This document shows, in pieces, positions 9,401 through 24,434 of a stretch of 64,000 bases of DNA (position 1 is its first letter; the number at the start of each line of letters is the position of its first letter). The position numbers and the translations under genes were made by a program. The notes below the pieces were generated by a model that saw only the letters and a list, made by a program, of their open reading frames with translations, was not told the DNA's origin and searched no databases. Source of the DNA: Paenibacillus methanolicus (lineage in GTDB: Bacteria > Bacillota > Bacilli > Paenibacillales > Paenibacillaceae). The DNA is taken from the NCBI RefSeq assembly GCF_008124765.1, contig NZ_VNHS01000010.1, positions 1-64,000 of the forward strand, read 5' to 3'.

Positions 9401-10252
9401 GTCGTTCTCCCCCATCTTCCGATACAGCCAAGACGGCCACAAATCATTCATGTATTTGGCAGGACCATAAGCGACGCCATTGTACGGCATCCCCGACTCG
9501 TACAAGAAATCGCGCGCAGGGAAGACATGTTCAAATAGAACATCGGAAACGATGTTATACATCTCCGGCTTCTCGTCATAGATCGCGATGCCGGCGGCCA
9601 GCAGATCCCGCAGCCATACCTCGGAGCTGCCCGGGCTAGTGACGGCGCTCTGCTTAAAGGCCGGATAGCCGAGACCGGTTAACTGCGAGGCCATTCGATC
9701 AATCCGTTCGATGAAGAAGCTCTTATCCTCGTCTGTCAGCAAAGCGTAGCACCAATCGTAAACAAACGCGGCGGTCAACAGGTTTCTGCCGATCACGTGG
9801 TGATCTCCCCCTGCCGCCGGGAGTACGAGCGATCCGAAGTATTGTTTCGCTCCCGTTACCGCGGCCTGACCCGAAGCCTGATTGGCGACGGGATTCATCA
9901 AGTACTTGAAAGCGAGCGCATCCAGACTTTCTCTTGCCTGCTGGTTTTCGTTCGTCGTCGGCGAATTCGCACTGTTATACTGTAACTCCGTTAATACGAA
10001 GGACCCATCGTAATCGGCGTCGTCCTTGAGCGCTTCCGCCGCCTCTTTGGCCCAGCCGGAAGTTGCATTCCACTTTGCCGTCAAGTCCGCTCTGTCGGCC
10101 GCCGTCGCGAATACTCGCGGATGGGCTGCAATCGGTGAAGGAATCGCCTCATAGGCGGGCTCGTCGGCAATCGCCGATGGAATTGCGGTGAACCAACCTA
10201 CAACCAATACGAATACAGGAACCGCGATGAATTTTCTATGCAAGAAGTTCAT
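6440..10252 (-). CDS. Secreted heparinase II/III-type polysaccharide lyase with FN3 and carbohydrate-binding modules
   Basis: A 1270-residue secreted protein. The start at 10252 (MNFLHRKFIAV) follows AGGAGTGA; longer readings lack a site. A signal peptide covers about 1-30. Next come an alpha/alpha-toroid lyase region (about 45-400) and a heparinase II/III-like beta-sandwich (about 420-800), which contains NDHAHWDAGSFQLYY around a likely catalytic histidine. Two FN3 domains follow (about 830-1010, each with TLEWSESKDNLG-like or LKWVASEDNVG-like strands). Then a CBM-like jelly roll begins at YIEAEQYRALTG and ends LDVDKIAIS, and a last FN3 domain reaches the C terminus. Such enzymes beta-eliminate uronic-acid polymers; the exact substrate is unknown. 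The larger lyase at 10413 is just upstream, and the divergent two-component system at 16755 probably controls both. Confidence 0.8.
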   Translation of the reverse strand: MNFLHRKFIAVPVFVLVVGWFTAIPSAIADEPAYEAIPSPIAAHPRVFATAADRADLTAKWNATSGWAKEAAEALKDDADYDGSFVLTELQYNSANSPTTNENQQARESLDALAFKYLMNPVANQASGQAAVTGAKQYFGSLVLPAAGGDHHVIGRNLLTAAFVYDWCYALLTDEDKSFFIERIDRMASQLTGLGYPAFKQSAVTSPGSSEVWLRDLLAAGIAIYDEKPEMYNIVSDVLFEHVFPARDFLYESGMPYNGVAYGPAKYMNDLWPSWLYRKMGENDPYWTQTMKDVPYRWLYERRPDGQLLRSGDNYISTYADPGEYWDNLGATAYPEYLYQKGLFLTEANRIRPNIDTDDRTNSALFALLLRDLTLAPEPVTAITELPLTRYFGSPIGSMIARTGWETYSGDSTNFASTDVVAEMKIQEWSVNDHAHWDAGSFQLYYKGALAIKSGVYEGRDANNNNKLLGYGSEHDLNYHKRSIAANTLLVEDKVTPETFEYRGTVRSNDGGQRIANNGYQPLNLDDLQNPAKKYRTGEVLSHGIQADDDGVPDFSFLKGDITAAYSDHKVSGVKRSFVFLNLKNSTIPAALITYDKITAKDTSFQKKWLLHSEETPVVNGNRTVIERAEGNYNGKLVNDTLLPAAADITSVGGSGSEYLVNGTNYPINDKYPVNTVEGGTHRVEVAPETAALTDQFLNVMQVMDVGTTPASPVSVETRTPLPSNAKRHDGVMILDRVVFFAQSGGRNSDTLKFNVTNTSYGTLKFLITDMAAGFWHVKKDGGTGFLVPSTKEGGYIEFEGAPGQYTITNYGFASDNVTPDPPGNVQAKTVTEDSVTLEWSESKDNLGIQHYEVFRGIESGGTIAYTSVGTTDETSMIVTGLTSGLATKFKVKAIDLAGRVSEFSDEIEATPVDTERPTVPGNVQANAGGKFIELKWVASEDNVGVTGYDIYEGNRLVASGVTGTQRFIYPIDQFAVDPDRLYRFTVVAKDAAGNQSSARTTLEHFGWSQTDSSIDVWTTSAEYRIPSANLSYIEAEQYRALTGQWYLMSDSAQSEGTYIRTASANPNDQIYLEYKLNVETTGNYYISILGRGGSATPNHVTLRIDNNAASGQNIALSSGEWGWQRTGSTFLIPAGSHTLRLLQSRSGLDVDKIAISTQTTVPTGTGGTALKPVDSKPPAQPTLSYSKPSDTEFKLMWTKSADNDNTAAPQYELLMSEGTTEPSLVVQTASPATQYTASNLTIGTRYNFKVRAIDAAGNESFSNVIHITP

Positions 10253-10296
10253 TTCGGGGTCACTCCTTCTCCTATTCGGTTCTCGATCAGGCATAA

Positions 10297-10336
10297 CGCA
10301 ACAAGGCCGGACTTCTTGTGCCGCGGCCTTGTTGCG
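10297..10336 (-). terminator. Hairpin between the two lyase genes
   Basis: CGCAACAAGGCCG and CGGCCTTGTTGCG form a perfect 13-bp stem around a 14-base loop, located after the stop of the 10413 gene and before the next lyase. There is no strong U-tract, so it may attenuate rather than stop transcription. Confidence 0.5.
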
Positions 10337-10412
10337 TAACCGTATACGATTTAAATCCATTCTGCCCGCGAGTATTCGGCGTAGCGGCTTCTGTGTCCAA
10401 GGGACGAGAGCG

Positions 10413-16538
<6,126 letters not shown>

Positions 16539-16556
16539 TTATGATGGATAGCGCTT

Positions 16557-16568
16557 AGGACTAGTCCT
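16557..16568. promoter_or_regulatory. 12-bp palindrome in the lyase/regulator intergenic region
   Basis: AGGACTAGTCCT is a perfect palindrome 37 bases upstream of the giant lyase start, a plausible position for a regulator site. The same 234-base intergenic region also carries AAAGCGCTTT around 16690, a core resembling CcpA cre sites but weak outside the core. Confidence 0.35.
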
Positions 16569-16754
16569 TGCTCCTCCCTGATTAGTTATTGATAATTAGA
16601 TCTTAACCGAGAGGATTTTTCGGAGGTACCGCATAGGATTACGAAATTCTTCATTTTCTTAGGAATTTGAAATCGCTCACATTTTCATAAAGCGCTTTGT
16701 TTGATAAAATGAGGACATTATCATTCATGTCTTTTTCAGGTAGGGGGGATATTT

Positions 16755-18350
16755 GTGATAAACGCGATCATCGTGGACGACGAAGCCTGCACGCGCGAAA
16801 GCTTGAAACAATTTCTGCCCTGGGACGAGATGGGGGTGGACAAGGTGGAGACGGCGAAGAACGGTCTCGCCGCGCTCGAGATCGCGCGGCGGTTAAAGCC
16901 CGACATTCTTCTGACCGACGTCCGTATGCCCAAGATGGATGGCCTTGCGCTGGCAGCCGAAATCCGTCGGCTTTATCCGGATTGCAAAATCATCTTCCTG
17001 AGCGGTTATGCCGACAAGGAATATTTGAAGATGGCCATCGAGCTCCATGCGACGAGCTACATCGAGAAGCCGATTAACCTGGAGGAAATCAAGCGCACCC
17101 TTGCGAAAGCGGTCACGGAATACAGAGATGATGCCGCAAAAAAAGCGGACCTTCGGTATGCCATGCAGGTCATGGAGGAAACCGCGCCTCTCCTTCGTCA
17201 AGAAATTACGCTTGAACTGATCCGTGAATCCGCCGATATCCCCGCATTGACGCGGAAGTATGCCGCGTTTTACCCTTTCGCTCCTTCCGGCTCTTATTTC
17301 TGCGCTTATGCCAGAATGAACTGGAACTCCGATTTGAACCGCCATGATAGAGACTCGCGCAAACGGACGCTGCTGCAGCTGCTCTTCGAATTGCCGGTCT
17401 CGGCATCCTCCGACTGTCTCGCCGGTTTCGACGTCGACGACCATCTGACGCTTATTATCTACGACTCGCAGGCTCCCGCCGCAGCGTTCGCGGAAGAACG
17501 CCTGCAGCTGCTATTGGCCCGGCTCGTTGCACACTCCGGCAATGATTATGAAGTCACCCTGGGAGCAGGACGGCCCGTCCGACAGTTATCCCAAATTCCG
17601 CCATCCTATGCCGAAGCGGTACAAGCATCGACGGGCGGCTTTTATTTGGGAACGAATCGGATCATCACAGCCGGTAGTATAGCCGGTTGCCGTTATGATA
17701 TGGACCCGTCAAGCTGCATCGCGTTCCGGCACAATCTCAATGCGGATCATCAAGCGGCCGCCGAGCAAATCGTCATCGGCCTGACGGACGAAATCCGGTT
17801 GTCCATGGATGACGACCTTCCGAAGATTCGACATCTATTCCGCCAGCTTCTGAACATCATCTCGGAGGTCGCCGAAGACCGGGGACTCGTCTCTCCCCAA
17901 TTGGACGGAGCCTTACGGAATTCCCGAGATGCCGCTCAGGAAGCGCCTACGCTCGCGGAACTCTCCCGCCTTGTCCTCCAACGGATCGAGACCTTGTTCG
18001 GAACCCTCGGGACATTCGATTCGGTGAGCCGCAAAATATCCGGTACCATTCGATTCATCAAGGAAAACTATAGCGACCCCGAATTGACGACCCAGAAAAT
18101 CGCGGCCCACTCCAACTTCAGCCATACCTATCTTTGCGCGCTATTCAAGAAACACACGGGGAAAACGCTGAACGAATACATCACCGAAGTCCGCATGGAA
18201 AGAGCCAAGGAATTGCTGAAGGACTCGGATTTGAAATTGTACGAGATCGCCTCTTCCATCGGTTATCCGGGCGCCAACTATTTCTCGACTCTATTCAAAA
18301 AGCATACCGGCTGCTCCCCCACTACATTCATGAAGAAGTACTATTTATGA
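16755..18350 (+). CDS. AraC-type response regulator (YesN-like)
   Basis: A 531-residue cytosolic DNA-binding regulator, partner of the overlapping kinase. It starts at GTG 16755 after AGGGGGG. The receiver domain (1-120) has the acidic pair in VDDEA, the phospho-acceptor in LLTDVRMPKMDG (about residue 55) and the conserved lysine in YIEKPI. A long middle region of unclear fold follows. The C-terminal 100 residues hold two helix-turn-helix units (TQKIAAHSNFSHTYLCALFK and IASSIGYPGANYFSTLFKKH). The gene is divergent from two large lyase genes, which suggests that it activates them in response to a glycan product. Confidence 0.9.
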   Translation: MINAIIVDDEACTRESLKQFLPWDEMGVDKVETAKNGLAALEIARRLKPDILLTDVRMPKMDGLALAAEIRRLYPDCKIIFLSGYADKEYLKMAIELHATSYIEKPINLEEIKRTLAKAVTEYRDDAAKKADLRYAMQVMEETAPLLRQEITLELIRESADIPALTRKYAAFYPFAPSGSYFCAYARMNWNSDLNRHDRDSRKRTLLQLLFELPVSASSDCLAGFDVDDHLTLIIYDSQAPAAAFAEERLQLLLARLVAHSGNDYEVTLGAGRPVRQLSQIPPSYAEAVQASTGGFYLGTNRIITAGSIAGCRYDMDPSSCIAFRHNLNADHQAAAEQIVIGLTDEIRLSMDDDLPKIRHLFRQLLNIISEVAEDRGLVSPQLDGALRNSRDAAQEAPTLAELSRLVLQRIETLFGTLGTFDSVSRKISGTIRFIKENYSDPELTTQKIAAHSNFSHTYLCALFKKHTGKTLNEYITEVRMERAKELLKDSDLKLYEIASSIGYPGANYFSTLFKKHTGCSPTTFMKKYYL

Positions 18351-20149
18351 TCTTCCTTCGGCTCGCCCGCCTACAGGATTTAAGCATTAAGTACAAGTTG
18401 TTTCTATCCTACTTGGCGTTGATCTTAATTCCCTTGTGCATGTTTCTGTATATTAATGCGTCCGTATCGCAAAGGGAAAACGAGAAGGATGTGCTGTACT
18501 CCGCTCGCCAGGTTCTCAGCCAAACCCGAGCTTTCCTCGAATTCAAGACCGAATCCGCGGTCAACTCCTTGAACATGATCGCGTTGAACGACACCGTGCA
18601 GGAATTGAGTCAAACAAATCGGGACCTCTACCGGAATAATATCGGACGCTGGCTCCTCGACGCCGGCACGCTCGATAAAGTCTTTCTTGTCTCCAAAAGC
18701 AATCCCGATATTCGCCATGTCCGCATCTATATGAAGGACGGATTGGTAGCATTGGCGCAGAACGACACGTTCAAGGACTTGAACCGGTATCTGCATTCCG
18801 TATGGTACGAAAGCTTGATGGCAGAGAAAAATAAAATCAAATGGTTTGGGAACGGCGTCTTCCCGCAGGAAGGCGACGAACCCTCTATCCATGTGATCCG
18901 GAGCATACCGAGCAGCACCAACCTATTGGATAGCAATGGCGCCGTCCAGCTATTGCTGCCTTCGTCCACCTTTCAGTCCATCCTGGATCAGTCCGTTTTC
19001 ACTCCGTCATCGAAAGCGCTGATTCTGAATGGCAGCCATGAGATCATCAGCACGTCCAGCCAATTCGGCCGTCCCGATCTTCAAGCGTACAACGGCATAT
19101 TGTCCGCATTCGCCTCCGAAGAATTGAGAACGGGACACTTAAAAACGCTCGAAGTGAATGGCGAAAAACTGCTGGTCGGGGCGCAGCATGTTCGAAATAC
19201 CGATTGGACGCTGCTGCTGACGACCCCCTACGCCGATATCCACAGCCAAAGCAACAAATCCAGGAAACCGATGATTCTCGTATTTCTGCTCATCGCTTTG
19301 TTTACGCTGCCTTTCTCATTCTTCGCCGCTTCCACCGCGATCAAAAGAATCCGGGCGCTCATGGTGCTCACGCGAAAAGCCGTGCGGGGAGACTATCAAA
19401 CGTCGCTCGTCCCCGGAAGCGCCGACGAGATCGGCGAGCTGATCCGAAGCTTTAACCATATGCTGACTACGATCTCCGGGAATATCGAGGAAAAGTATTT
19501 GCTGGGAAAGGAAATCAAAAACTTGGAATTAAGGGCCTTGCAGGCGCAGATCGACCCTCACTTCCTCTATAACACCCTCGATCTGATCAACTGGATGTCG
19601 GTCAAAAATCAGGCTCCGGAGATTGGCGTCGTCGTCGTCGCCTTGTCCAAATTTTATAAGCTCAGCCTAAGCGATGGCCAAGATATCATCTCCATCCGGA
19701 ACGAATTGGAGCACGTAAAGACTTACATCGATATTCAGAATATGAGGTTTGGCGGGAGCATTCAATTGGAGATCGAGGTGCCCGAGACCGTACTCAGCCG
19801 AAGCATCATTAAAATCGTCCTTCAACCGATCGTCGAGAACGCGATTATCCACGGCATCTTGGAAAAACCGGAGGAACGCGGAACCATATCCATTCGGTCG
19901 GACTTCGACGGGCGCAGCATCATTCTTTATGTGAGGGATGACGGGGTCGGCATGCCGGCCGATCGGATTTCGAAGATCATGTCCAAAGCTTCTGAGCCTA
20001 AGGATCGCGCGGGTTACGGATTAAAAAATATCCATGAGCGGATACAACTCGTATATGGGGAGGAATTCGGATTAGCTTTCGATAGCGAACCGGGTAAAGG
20101 CACAACCGTCAGCGTGCGCATTCCCGCGTTGCCGGATGCCATGTCTTGA
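18347..20149 (+). CDS. Membrane sensor histidine kinase (YesM-like)
   Basis: A 600-residue kinase whose ATG overlaps the regulator stop (ATGA), indicating translational coupling. Topology: membrane helix at about 15-37, an extracellular Cache-type sensor region to about 300, a second helix (KPMILVFLLIALFTLPFSFF), HAMP, then the PF06580 domain with the phospho-acceptor histidine in IDPHFLYNTLDLINW. The ATPase domain shows IVENAIIHGIL, VRDDGVGMP and GYGLKNIHERIQLVYG. It should sense an extracellular saccharide or binding protein and phosphorylate the 16755 regulator. Confidence 0.9.
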   Translation: MIFLRLARLQDLSIKYKLFLSYLALILIPLCMFLYINASVSQRENEKDVLYSARQVLSQTRAFLEFKTESAVNSLNMIALNDTVQELSQTNRDLYRNNIGRWLLDAGTLDKVFLVSKSNPDIRHVRIYMKDGLVALAQNDTFKDLNRYLHSVWYESLMAEKNKIKWFGNGVFPQEGDEPSIHVIRSIPSSTNLLDSNGAVQLLLPSSTFQSILDQSVFTPSSKALILNGSHEIISTSSQFGRPDLQAYNGILSAFASEELRTGHLKTLEVNGEKLLVGAQHVRNTDWTLLLTTPYADIHSQSNKSRKPMILVFLLIALFTLPFSFFAASTAIKRIRALMVLTRKAVRGDYQTSLVPGSADEIGELIRSFNHMLTTISGNIEEKYLLGKEIKNLELRALQAQIDPHFLYNTLDLINWMSVKNQAPEIGVVVVALSKFYKLSLSDGQDIISIRNELEHVKTYIDIQNMRFGGSIQLEIEVPETVLSRSIIKIVLQPIVENAIIHGILEKPEERGTISIRSDFDGRSIILYVRDDGVGMPADRISKIMSKASEPKDRAGYGLKNIHERIQLVYGEEFGLAFDSEPGKGTTVSVRIPALPDAMS

Positions 20150-20360
20150 ATGATTTTCACTCAATTTTCTTTATTATTCCGATAAGCTCACGTGGAGTAT
20201 TGCACGTGAGCTTCAGTTTCGGGATGTTATATATATTTGTCGAAATTAAAAGATAATTCAAATAACAATAGTTATTTAATATAATGCAATACCAATTTAT
20301 TGTTAAACGATAATTTTCATGCTAAAATCATGTTGTCATGATATAAATGAGGTGTTTGAG

Positions 20361-20843
20361 ATGAATGTTAAACGGGGTTCAACCACTTTCTTGAAAGTCA
20401 TCATTTTTCTGATTGGACTTGCAGTGCTTACCGTGTGTATATATTTGTTGCCTGAAGCAGCCAGAAGAGACGCGATAGAGCGTCCAGGTGATTATTCGCT
20501 ATACCCGCTTTTGGTATGTGCATATGGAATATGTATTGCGTTTTCTGCAGCGTTGTATCAAGGATTTAAACTTTTAGCCTATATCGAAAAGAACCATGCT
20601 TTCTCAGCGTTATCTCTTCAATCTTTGCAGGTCATAAAAAAGTGCGCTTTTACTGTCATTTTCTTCATTTTGTTAGCAATCGTTTATTTAAGAGTGCATG
20701 CTCAATTCACAGGTGATGATGCAGCAGGTCCAATATCTCTAGGTCTAATGGGGGTTCTAGCAACAAGTATCCTCGCAGCCATTGTGGACGCACTTCAAAA
20801 GCCATTAAAAAAAGCCACAGATATAAAGTCAAAAGATGAATGA
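20361..20843 (+). CDS. DUF2975-type four-helix membrane protein
   Basis: A 160-residue membrane protein starting at 20361 after GAGGTG. Four hydrophobic helices are visible: TFLKVIIFLIGLAVLTVCIY, YPLLVCAYGICIAFSAALY, CAFTVIFFILLAIVYLRV and ISLGLMGVLATSILAAIVDA. It ends in a charged tail. Spacing and the LxxYIxKNxAFS segment match DUF2975 (YoaS-like) proteins, which usually precede a small XRE regulator; none follows here. Composition is AT-rich compared with the flanking sugar genes, so it may be a separate acquisition. Function unknown. Confidence 0.7.
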   Translation: MNVKRGSTTFLKVIIFLIGLAVLTVCIYLLPEAARRDAIERPGDYSLYPLLVCAYGICIAFSAALYQGFKLLAYIEKNHAFSALSLQSLQVIKKCAFTVIFFILLAIVYLRVHAQFTGDDAAGPISLGLMGVLATSILAAIVDALQKPLKKATDIKSKDE

Positions 20844-20883
20844 AAACAGATCATTTATTTAACTACTAAGACGATAGCTCAAT

Positions 20884-20912
20884 AAACCGCCTTTTCACCA
20901 AGGCGGTTTTTT
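20884..20912 (+). terminator. Rho-independent terminator after the DUF2975 gene
   Basis: AAACCGCCTT and AAGGCGGTTT form a perfect stem followed by a T-tract, 41 bases past the stop codon. Confidence 0.85.
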
Positions 20913-20952
20913 ATGGTCAACATCTCAACCTTAAAAATTTAACATAGCATCA

Positions 20953-21066
20953 GCTTTGTGCCTTTGCCCAGCTGGAAGCTCTCTTTGGCTTTGAATAGGC
21001 CGATCGTACCGATGGAGATCAAGTCCTCCAGATCTTCCCCGGTGTTATCGAAATTTTTGACATTGT
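20953..21066 (-). pseudogene. sigK fragment A (region 2 only)
   Basis: The minus strand encodes [20 protein letters not shown] then [15 protein letters not shown], matching residues about 74-109 of the intact SigK at 61234. The upstream edge is the shared breakpoint: TGTTCACAATGTCAAAAA replaces the gene's own TGGCGCACATTGTCAAAAA. The fragment stops after the core-binding helices. It cannot encode a sigma factor. Confidence 0.85.
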
Positions 21067-21153
21067 GAACACAACCCGATGTAATTCAGAACAAAAAATA
21101 AACCCAAGGAAATGAAATGTCTGAACAAATTCGAAGCCCTCTTGGAGGGTCCT

Positions 21154-21296
21154 ATGAAAAGAAAAAAATATGCAGCTGCTTCGATTGCGATGTTGAGCTT
21201 AACGATCTTGTGATGTGCTTGCGGCTCGAACCGGAACCGGTATGAAAGTCTGGCGCAGGAGGAGCTCCTACAACCAATATTCGGGAGTGCTTGATT
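21154..21296 (+). pseudogene. Decayed lipoprotein signal peptide (binding-protein 5' stub)
   Basis: An ATG at 21154 with GGAGG 9 bases upstream starts MKRKKYAAASIAMLSLTIL, then TGA, then CACGSNRN. This is a typical lipoprotein signal with a lipobox-like cysteine, interrupted by a stop codon and lost 20-40 codons later near the end of nagA. It looks like the first bases of a sugar-binding-protein gene cut by a rearrangement. Confidence 0.5.
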
Positions 21297-21298
21297 CG

Positions 21299-22504
21299 TT
21301 AGCTGGATGGGGTGCCAGTTGACAATCGATTGCTCAGGTCGAATCCTCCGACATGGTCGATTAACTTGCCATCAATCATCGCCCATTGTACTTGGTACTG
21401 CGGATCCAACAAGACCAAATCCGCCCTGTAACCAATTTCAATCTTGCCTAACTGGCTCATTCCAAGAATACGGGCAGGCGTAGTCGAAGCCATCGCAACC
21501 GCATCAATTAGTGGGATGCCCAATGAGACAGTCAATCGTAAAGCTTCGTTCATTGTAACCGTGCTGGAGGCTAATGTCCCATCAGTTAGCCTCGCTTCGC
21601 CGCTCTTCACGGTTACTTCGTGTCCTCCGAATTGATAGACCCCATCTCCTAGCCCCATCGCTTGAAGAGCATCCGTAATCAGGACCATTCCTTCAGGGCC
21701 TTTAATCCGGTGCATGAGTCGAACGATCGCCGGGTGTAGATGAACCTGATCTACGATTGCCTGCAGGCTTACATGATCCTCTTCGAAAGCGGCTACGACT
21801 AACCCGGGATCCCGGTGATGAATCGGGCGCATACCATTAAAACAATGGGTAACATGACTTGCTCCCGCCTGAAATGCTTCCTTTGCTTCCTCGTATGTAG
21901 CGTCAGAATGAGCAACGGCGATTACGACGCCTCTTTCTTTTAAAAATTGAATGAGTTCCATCGCGCCCGGAAGTTCCGGAGCTATCGTAACCATCTTGAT
22001 AAGCTCCCCTGCTTCCTGGAAGATTTGCTTCATTTCGTTCATGTCCGGATGTCGAAGGAAACGCTCATTTTGCATGCCTTTTCGCTTCACGTTCAAATAA
22101 GGACCCTCTAGGTGTATACCGGCAATTTTCGCCCCTATTTCATGTCCGATAACGCGTTTTACAGCACGTAATAGGGCAAGTAAGTCCTCCATACTTGAGC
22201 TTACAGATGTAACCAGGAAAGAGGTGCAGCCCGTTAATGCGCAGGCTCTAGATACCTCTTGGATACTATTTTCCGTACCGTCCATCATATCGAATCCATT
22301 CGCGCCATGGATATGTACGTCAATCATGCCTGGGATCAACAAATGACCGTTTCCTTCCATGATTTCACAGCTTTTCGGATCAATATCCATCAAAGCCTCA
22401 GTCCCAATGTGAGCAATAATTCCTTCGCGAATCCAAACATCGACCGAGCGAAGTACATGGTCTGTATGAGCGGTCTGTACGTTTTTTATAAGGATTGTAC
22501 TCAT
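21299..22504 (-). CDS. nagA: N-acetylglucosamine-6-phosphate deacetylase
   Basis: A 401-residue cytosolic amidohydrolase converting GlcNAc-6-phosphate to glucosamine-6-phosphate and acetate. The start at 22504 follows GGAGGTGTG. Signature residues: DVHIHG (His64, His66), the metal-binding glutamate in GIHLEGPYLN, histidines in VAHSD and THCFNGM, and the catalytic aspartate in LITDAL. No nagB or GntR regulator is adjacent. It could process GlcNAc released by the GH89 enzyme at 27986, which is an inference. Its last ~165 bp are duplicated at 59353, 38 kb away in the same orientation. Confidence 0.9.
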   Translation of the reverse strand: MSTILIKNVQTAHTDHVLRSVDVWIREGIIAHIGTEALMDIDPKSCEIMEGNGHLLIPGMIDVHIHGANGFDMMDGTENSIQEVSRACALTGCTSFLVTSVSSSMEDLLALLRAVKRVIGHEIGAKIAGIHLEGPYLNVKRKGMQNERFLRHPDMNEMKQIFQEAGELIKMVTIAPELPGAMELIQFLKERGVVIAVAHSDATYEEAKEAFQAGASHVTHCFNGMRPIHHRDPGLVVAAFEEDHVSLQAIVDQVHLHPAIVRLMHRIKGPEGMVLITDALQAMGLGDGVYQFGGHEVTVKSGEARLTDGTLASSTVTMNEALRLTVSLGIPLIDAVAMASTTPARILGMSQLGKIEIGYRADLVLLDPQYQVQWAMIDGKLIDHVGGFDLSNRLSTGTPSS

Positions 22505-22817
22505 TATTCACACCTCCAAATCCAAGTCTACCATTCGGTTATTCATACCCATAATATAGCTTTCATACATATTGAGGTAAAGACGATCATGAGTAACATG
22601 ATTGTTGTTTATCCTACTGTTAGAAGTAATGTCCTTGTTTCATAATAAAAAAGTAGCCCATCATCTCTGACAGGCCGCCGTCACATCTTTTGAGTCTAAT
22701 ATAGTCGGCGTTATTAATGGGTAAAATGTGCCCGATCGCTCCCCAGAAAATGCTGTATGCGAGCGTCAGTCGTACTTAGCCGACGATCGAGATTCCGGAA
22801 AAAGGGCCGAGTAAGGT

Positions 22818-23058
22818 CGCTGCGTCCGCTCTTCCCCGCCGGTAATCAATCCGAACCGTCCAACCACGACTTCCTTCTCCCGGTCATCGAGGATATCCAG
22901 GTTCTTATAAATCTTGCTCTTCTCTATTTTAAGTTGAACTTAAAAGTTTTCGCAGAAAACTTACTTCGGAAGCATATGCTTGGCCACGTCGTAGGCTTCC
23001 GAACCGAGGGATGTCAATGAGCGTGATTTCGTTCCCCTCTTTGTCCGTTCCGATCGGG
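22818..23058 (-). pseudogene. sigK fragment B
   Basis: The minus-strand remnant covers [12 protein letters not shown] through [19 protein letters not shown] to ERTQR of SigK, with frameshifts. It carries the extra 42-base segment (AAAAGTTTTCGCAGAAAACT...) that replaces 6 bases of intact sigK and has two in-frame stops here. Both ends are cut. Elsewhere, 22505-22817 holds the nagA upstream region and 23059-23143 shows nothing I can identify. Confidence 0.8.
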
Positions 23059-23143
23059 GCACTTGCGCGGCGTAAAGAGACTTCCTCGCTATGATTCTGA
23101 TCGATTGGTTATCCCCTGAGCAAGCCGCCTATCACCCCCCTGA

Positions 23144-24430
23144 TTAATTCGATACCGGCACGAACGACCACTGACTCGTCCAATAGGTGGCCGGCACGCT
23201 GCCCTGCTGCACGCTTCCGGTCATATTCTCGGTATGCAGGAAAAGCCCGCTGCTGCGGTTCTGAATCCGCTTGTAACCTTCCTGGCTCACTTCGCTCCAG
23301 TTGCTGGTCGTCACCGTAGGCGCTACGGCGCCATACCCTGCGTTACTCCCTGATGTTCCGTTCAGATACTCGCCTGTCCAACGGTTTTTATACCGCACAT
23401 AGCCATCCGTCGTCTTCTCTCTCATCCATTGGGAACTCCAATAGGTCGTCGGTACATTGCCGTACTGCACGCTGCCTGTCTTCTGCTCGATGTGCATAAT
23501 CTGGCCGGTCTGTCGATTTTTGATCTGTACGAACGGTTCCGGATAGCCGCCGTTTTTCTTCCAGACGCGAACATAATCGACGTACCATTTCTTCGGAAAC
23601 ACGTTGTTGTGCTGACCGGAGCCGGCGTCGGTGTAGATGCCCAAGATCATGCCCATTGGGCTTTGCGGCGCCTGATTGATCGTCTTATAGAGCTGGTTAT
23701 CGTAGTAGAAATTTAGCGCGGTCGGCGTCCACTCCATTCCATAGACGTGAAACTCCGCAGTTGGGCTGCCCGAAGGAACCGGATCCTCGTGCAATACCCA
23801 AGACGAAAGGAAATCCGGATCGTTCCAGCCGTAAGCGGCGATCCTCCACGTTTGCGGTTTGCTGAAGAAGGATTCGATGATGTCGATTTCGGCGTTTTTG
23901 GTCGTTTGTCCGGTTGGGGTCGTATCTTCCTGCGTCCCGACCAGCCACCAGGCCTGATGTCCACCGCCGCCTACATCGGAGAACTTGGCCCGGATTTCAA
24001 AATATCCGTATGTCGTGCTGTAGCCGTTGAATGTCGGTTCATGATGATCGTTCGGCATAGAGCCGTTAAACCGATGCAGCCAATCCCGTTCGTATGTCTG
24101 AATGCTGGACACGCGAACCGTGCCGTCGTAGGCCGGGTTCCACGCCGGGGTATCGGCGTCGATGCGTTCGATCAGCGTGCCGTTCTCGATGGTATAGCGG
24201 GCTGCCGCTTTCGTACGGTCGCTCGTCCAGTGCGGCAAATAATAGGGGAGCCACTTATTGGTATCTAGCGTTGCATTGTTGAACTCCTCTTGGAAATCAA
24301 GCGTATACCCCGATTTCGTCGTCGGATTGGCAGGGAAATCGGAAGCGGCCGCCTCTCCTCCCGGCCAAGCGCCCAACGCCAAGCCCAGTATCGACATCCA
24401 GCCTGCCGTCTTTCTGATCCATTGCTTCAT
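23144..24430 (-). CDS. Secreted GH16 glycoside hydrolase with ricin-type beta-trefoil
   Basis: A 428-residue secreted enzyme. The start at 24430 follows GGAGGAG. Signal peptide about 1-30 (ends EAAAS). The GH16 jelly roll (about 35-290) contains the catalytic ExDxxE as AEIDIIESF and the hallmark YGYFEIRAKF and YVDYVRVWK. After it, three trefoil-like repeats (QIKNRQTGQIMHIEQKTGSV; YVRYKNRWTGEYLN; RIQNRSSGLFLHTENMTGSV) form a CBM13/ricin-like lectin module. GH16 enzymes cut beta-1,3/1,4-glucans or galactans; the target here is not determined. It begins 4 bases after the lipoprotein gene, so the two are co-transcribed. Confidence 0.85.
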   Translation of the reverse strand: MKQWIRKTAGWMSILGLALGAWPGGEAAASDFPANPTTKSGYTLDFQEEFNNATLDTNKWLPYYLPHWTSDRTKAAARYTIENGTLIERIDADTPAWNPAYDGTVRVSSIQTYERDWLHRFNGSMPNDHHEPTFNGYSTTYGYFEIRAKFSDVGGGGHQAWWLVGTQEDTTPTGQTTKNAEIDIIESFFSKPQTWRIAAYGWNDPDFLSSWVLHEDPVPSGSPTAEFHVYGMEWTPTALNFYYDNQLYKTINQAPQSPMGMILGIYTDAGSGQHNNVFPKKWYVDYVRVWKKNGGYPEPFVQIKNRQTGQIMHIEQKTGSVQYGNVPTTYWSSQWMREKTTDGYVRYKNRWTGEYLNGTSGSNAGYGAVAPTVTTSNWSEVSQEGYKRIQNRSSGLFLHTENMTGSVQQGSVPATYWTSQWSFVPVSN

Positions 24431-24434
24431 GCTT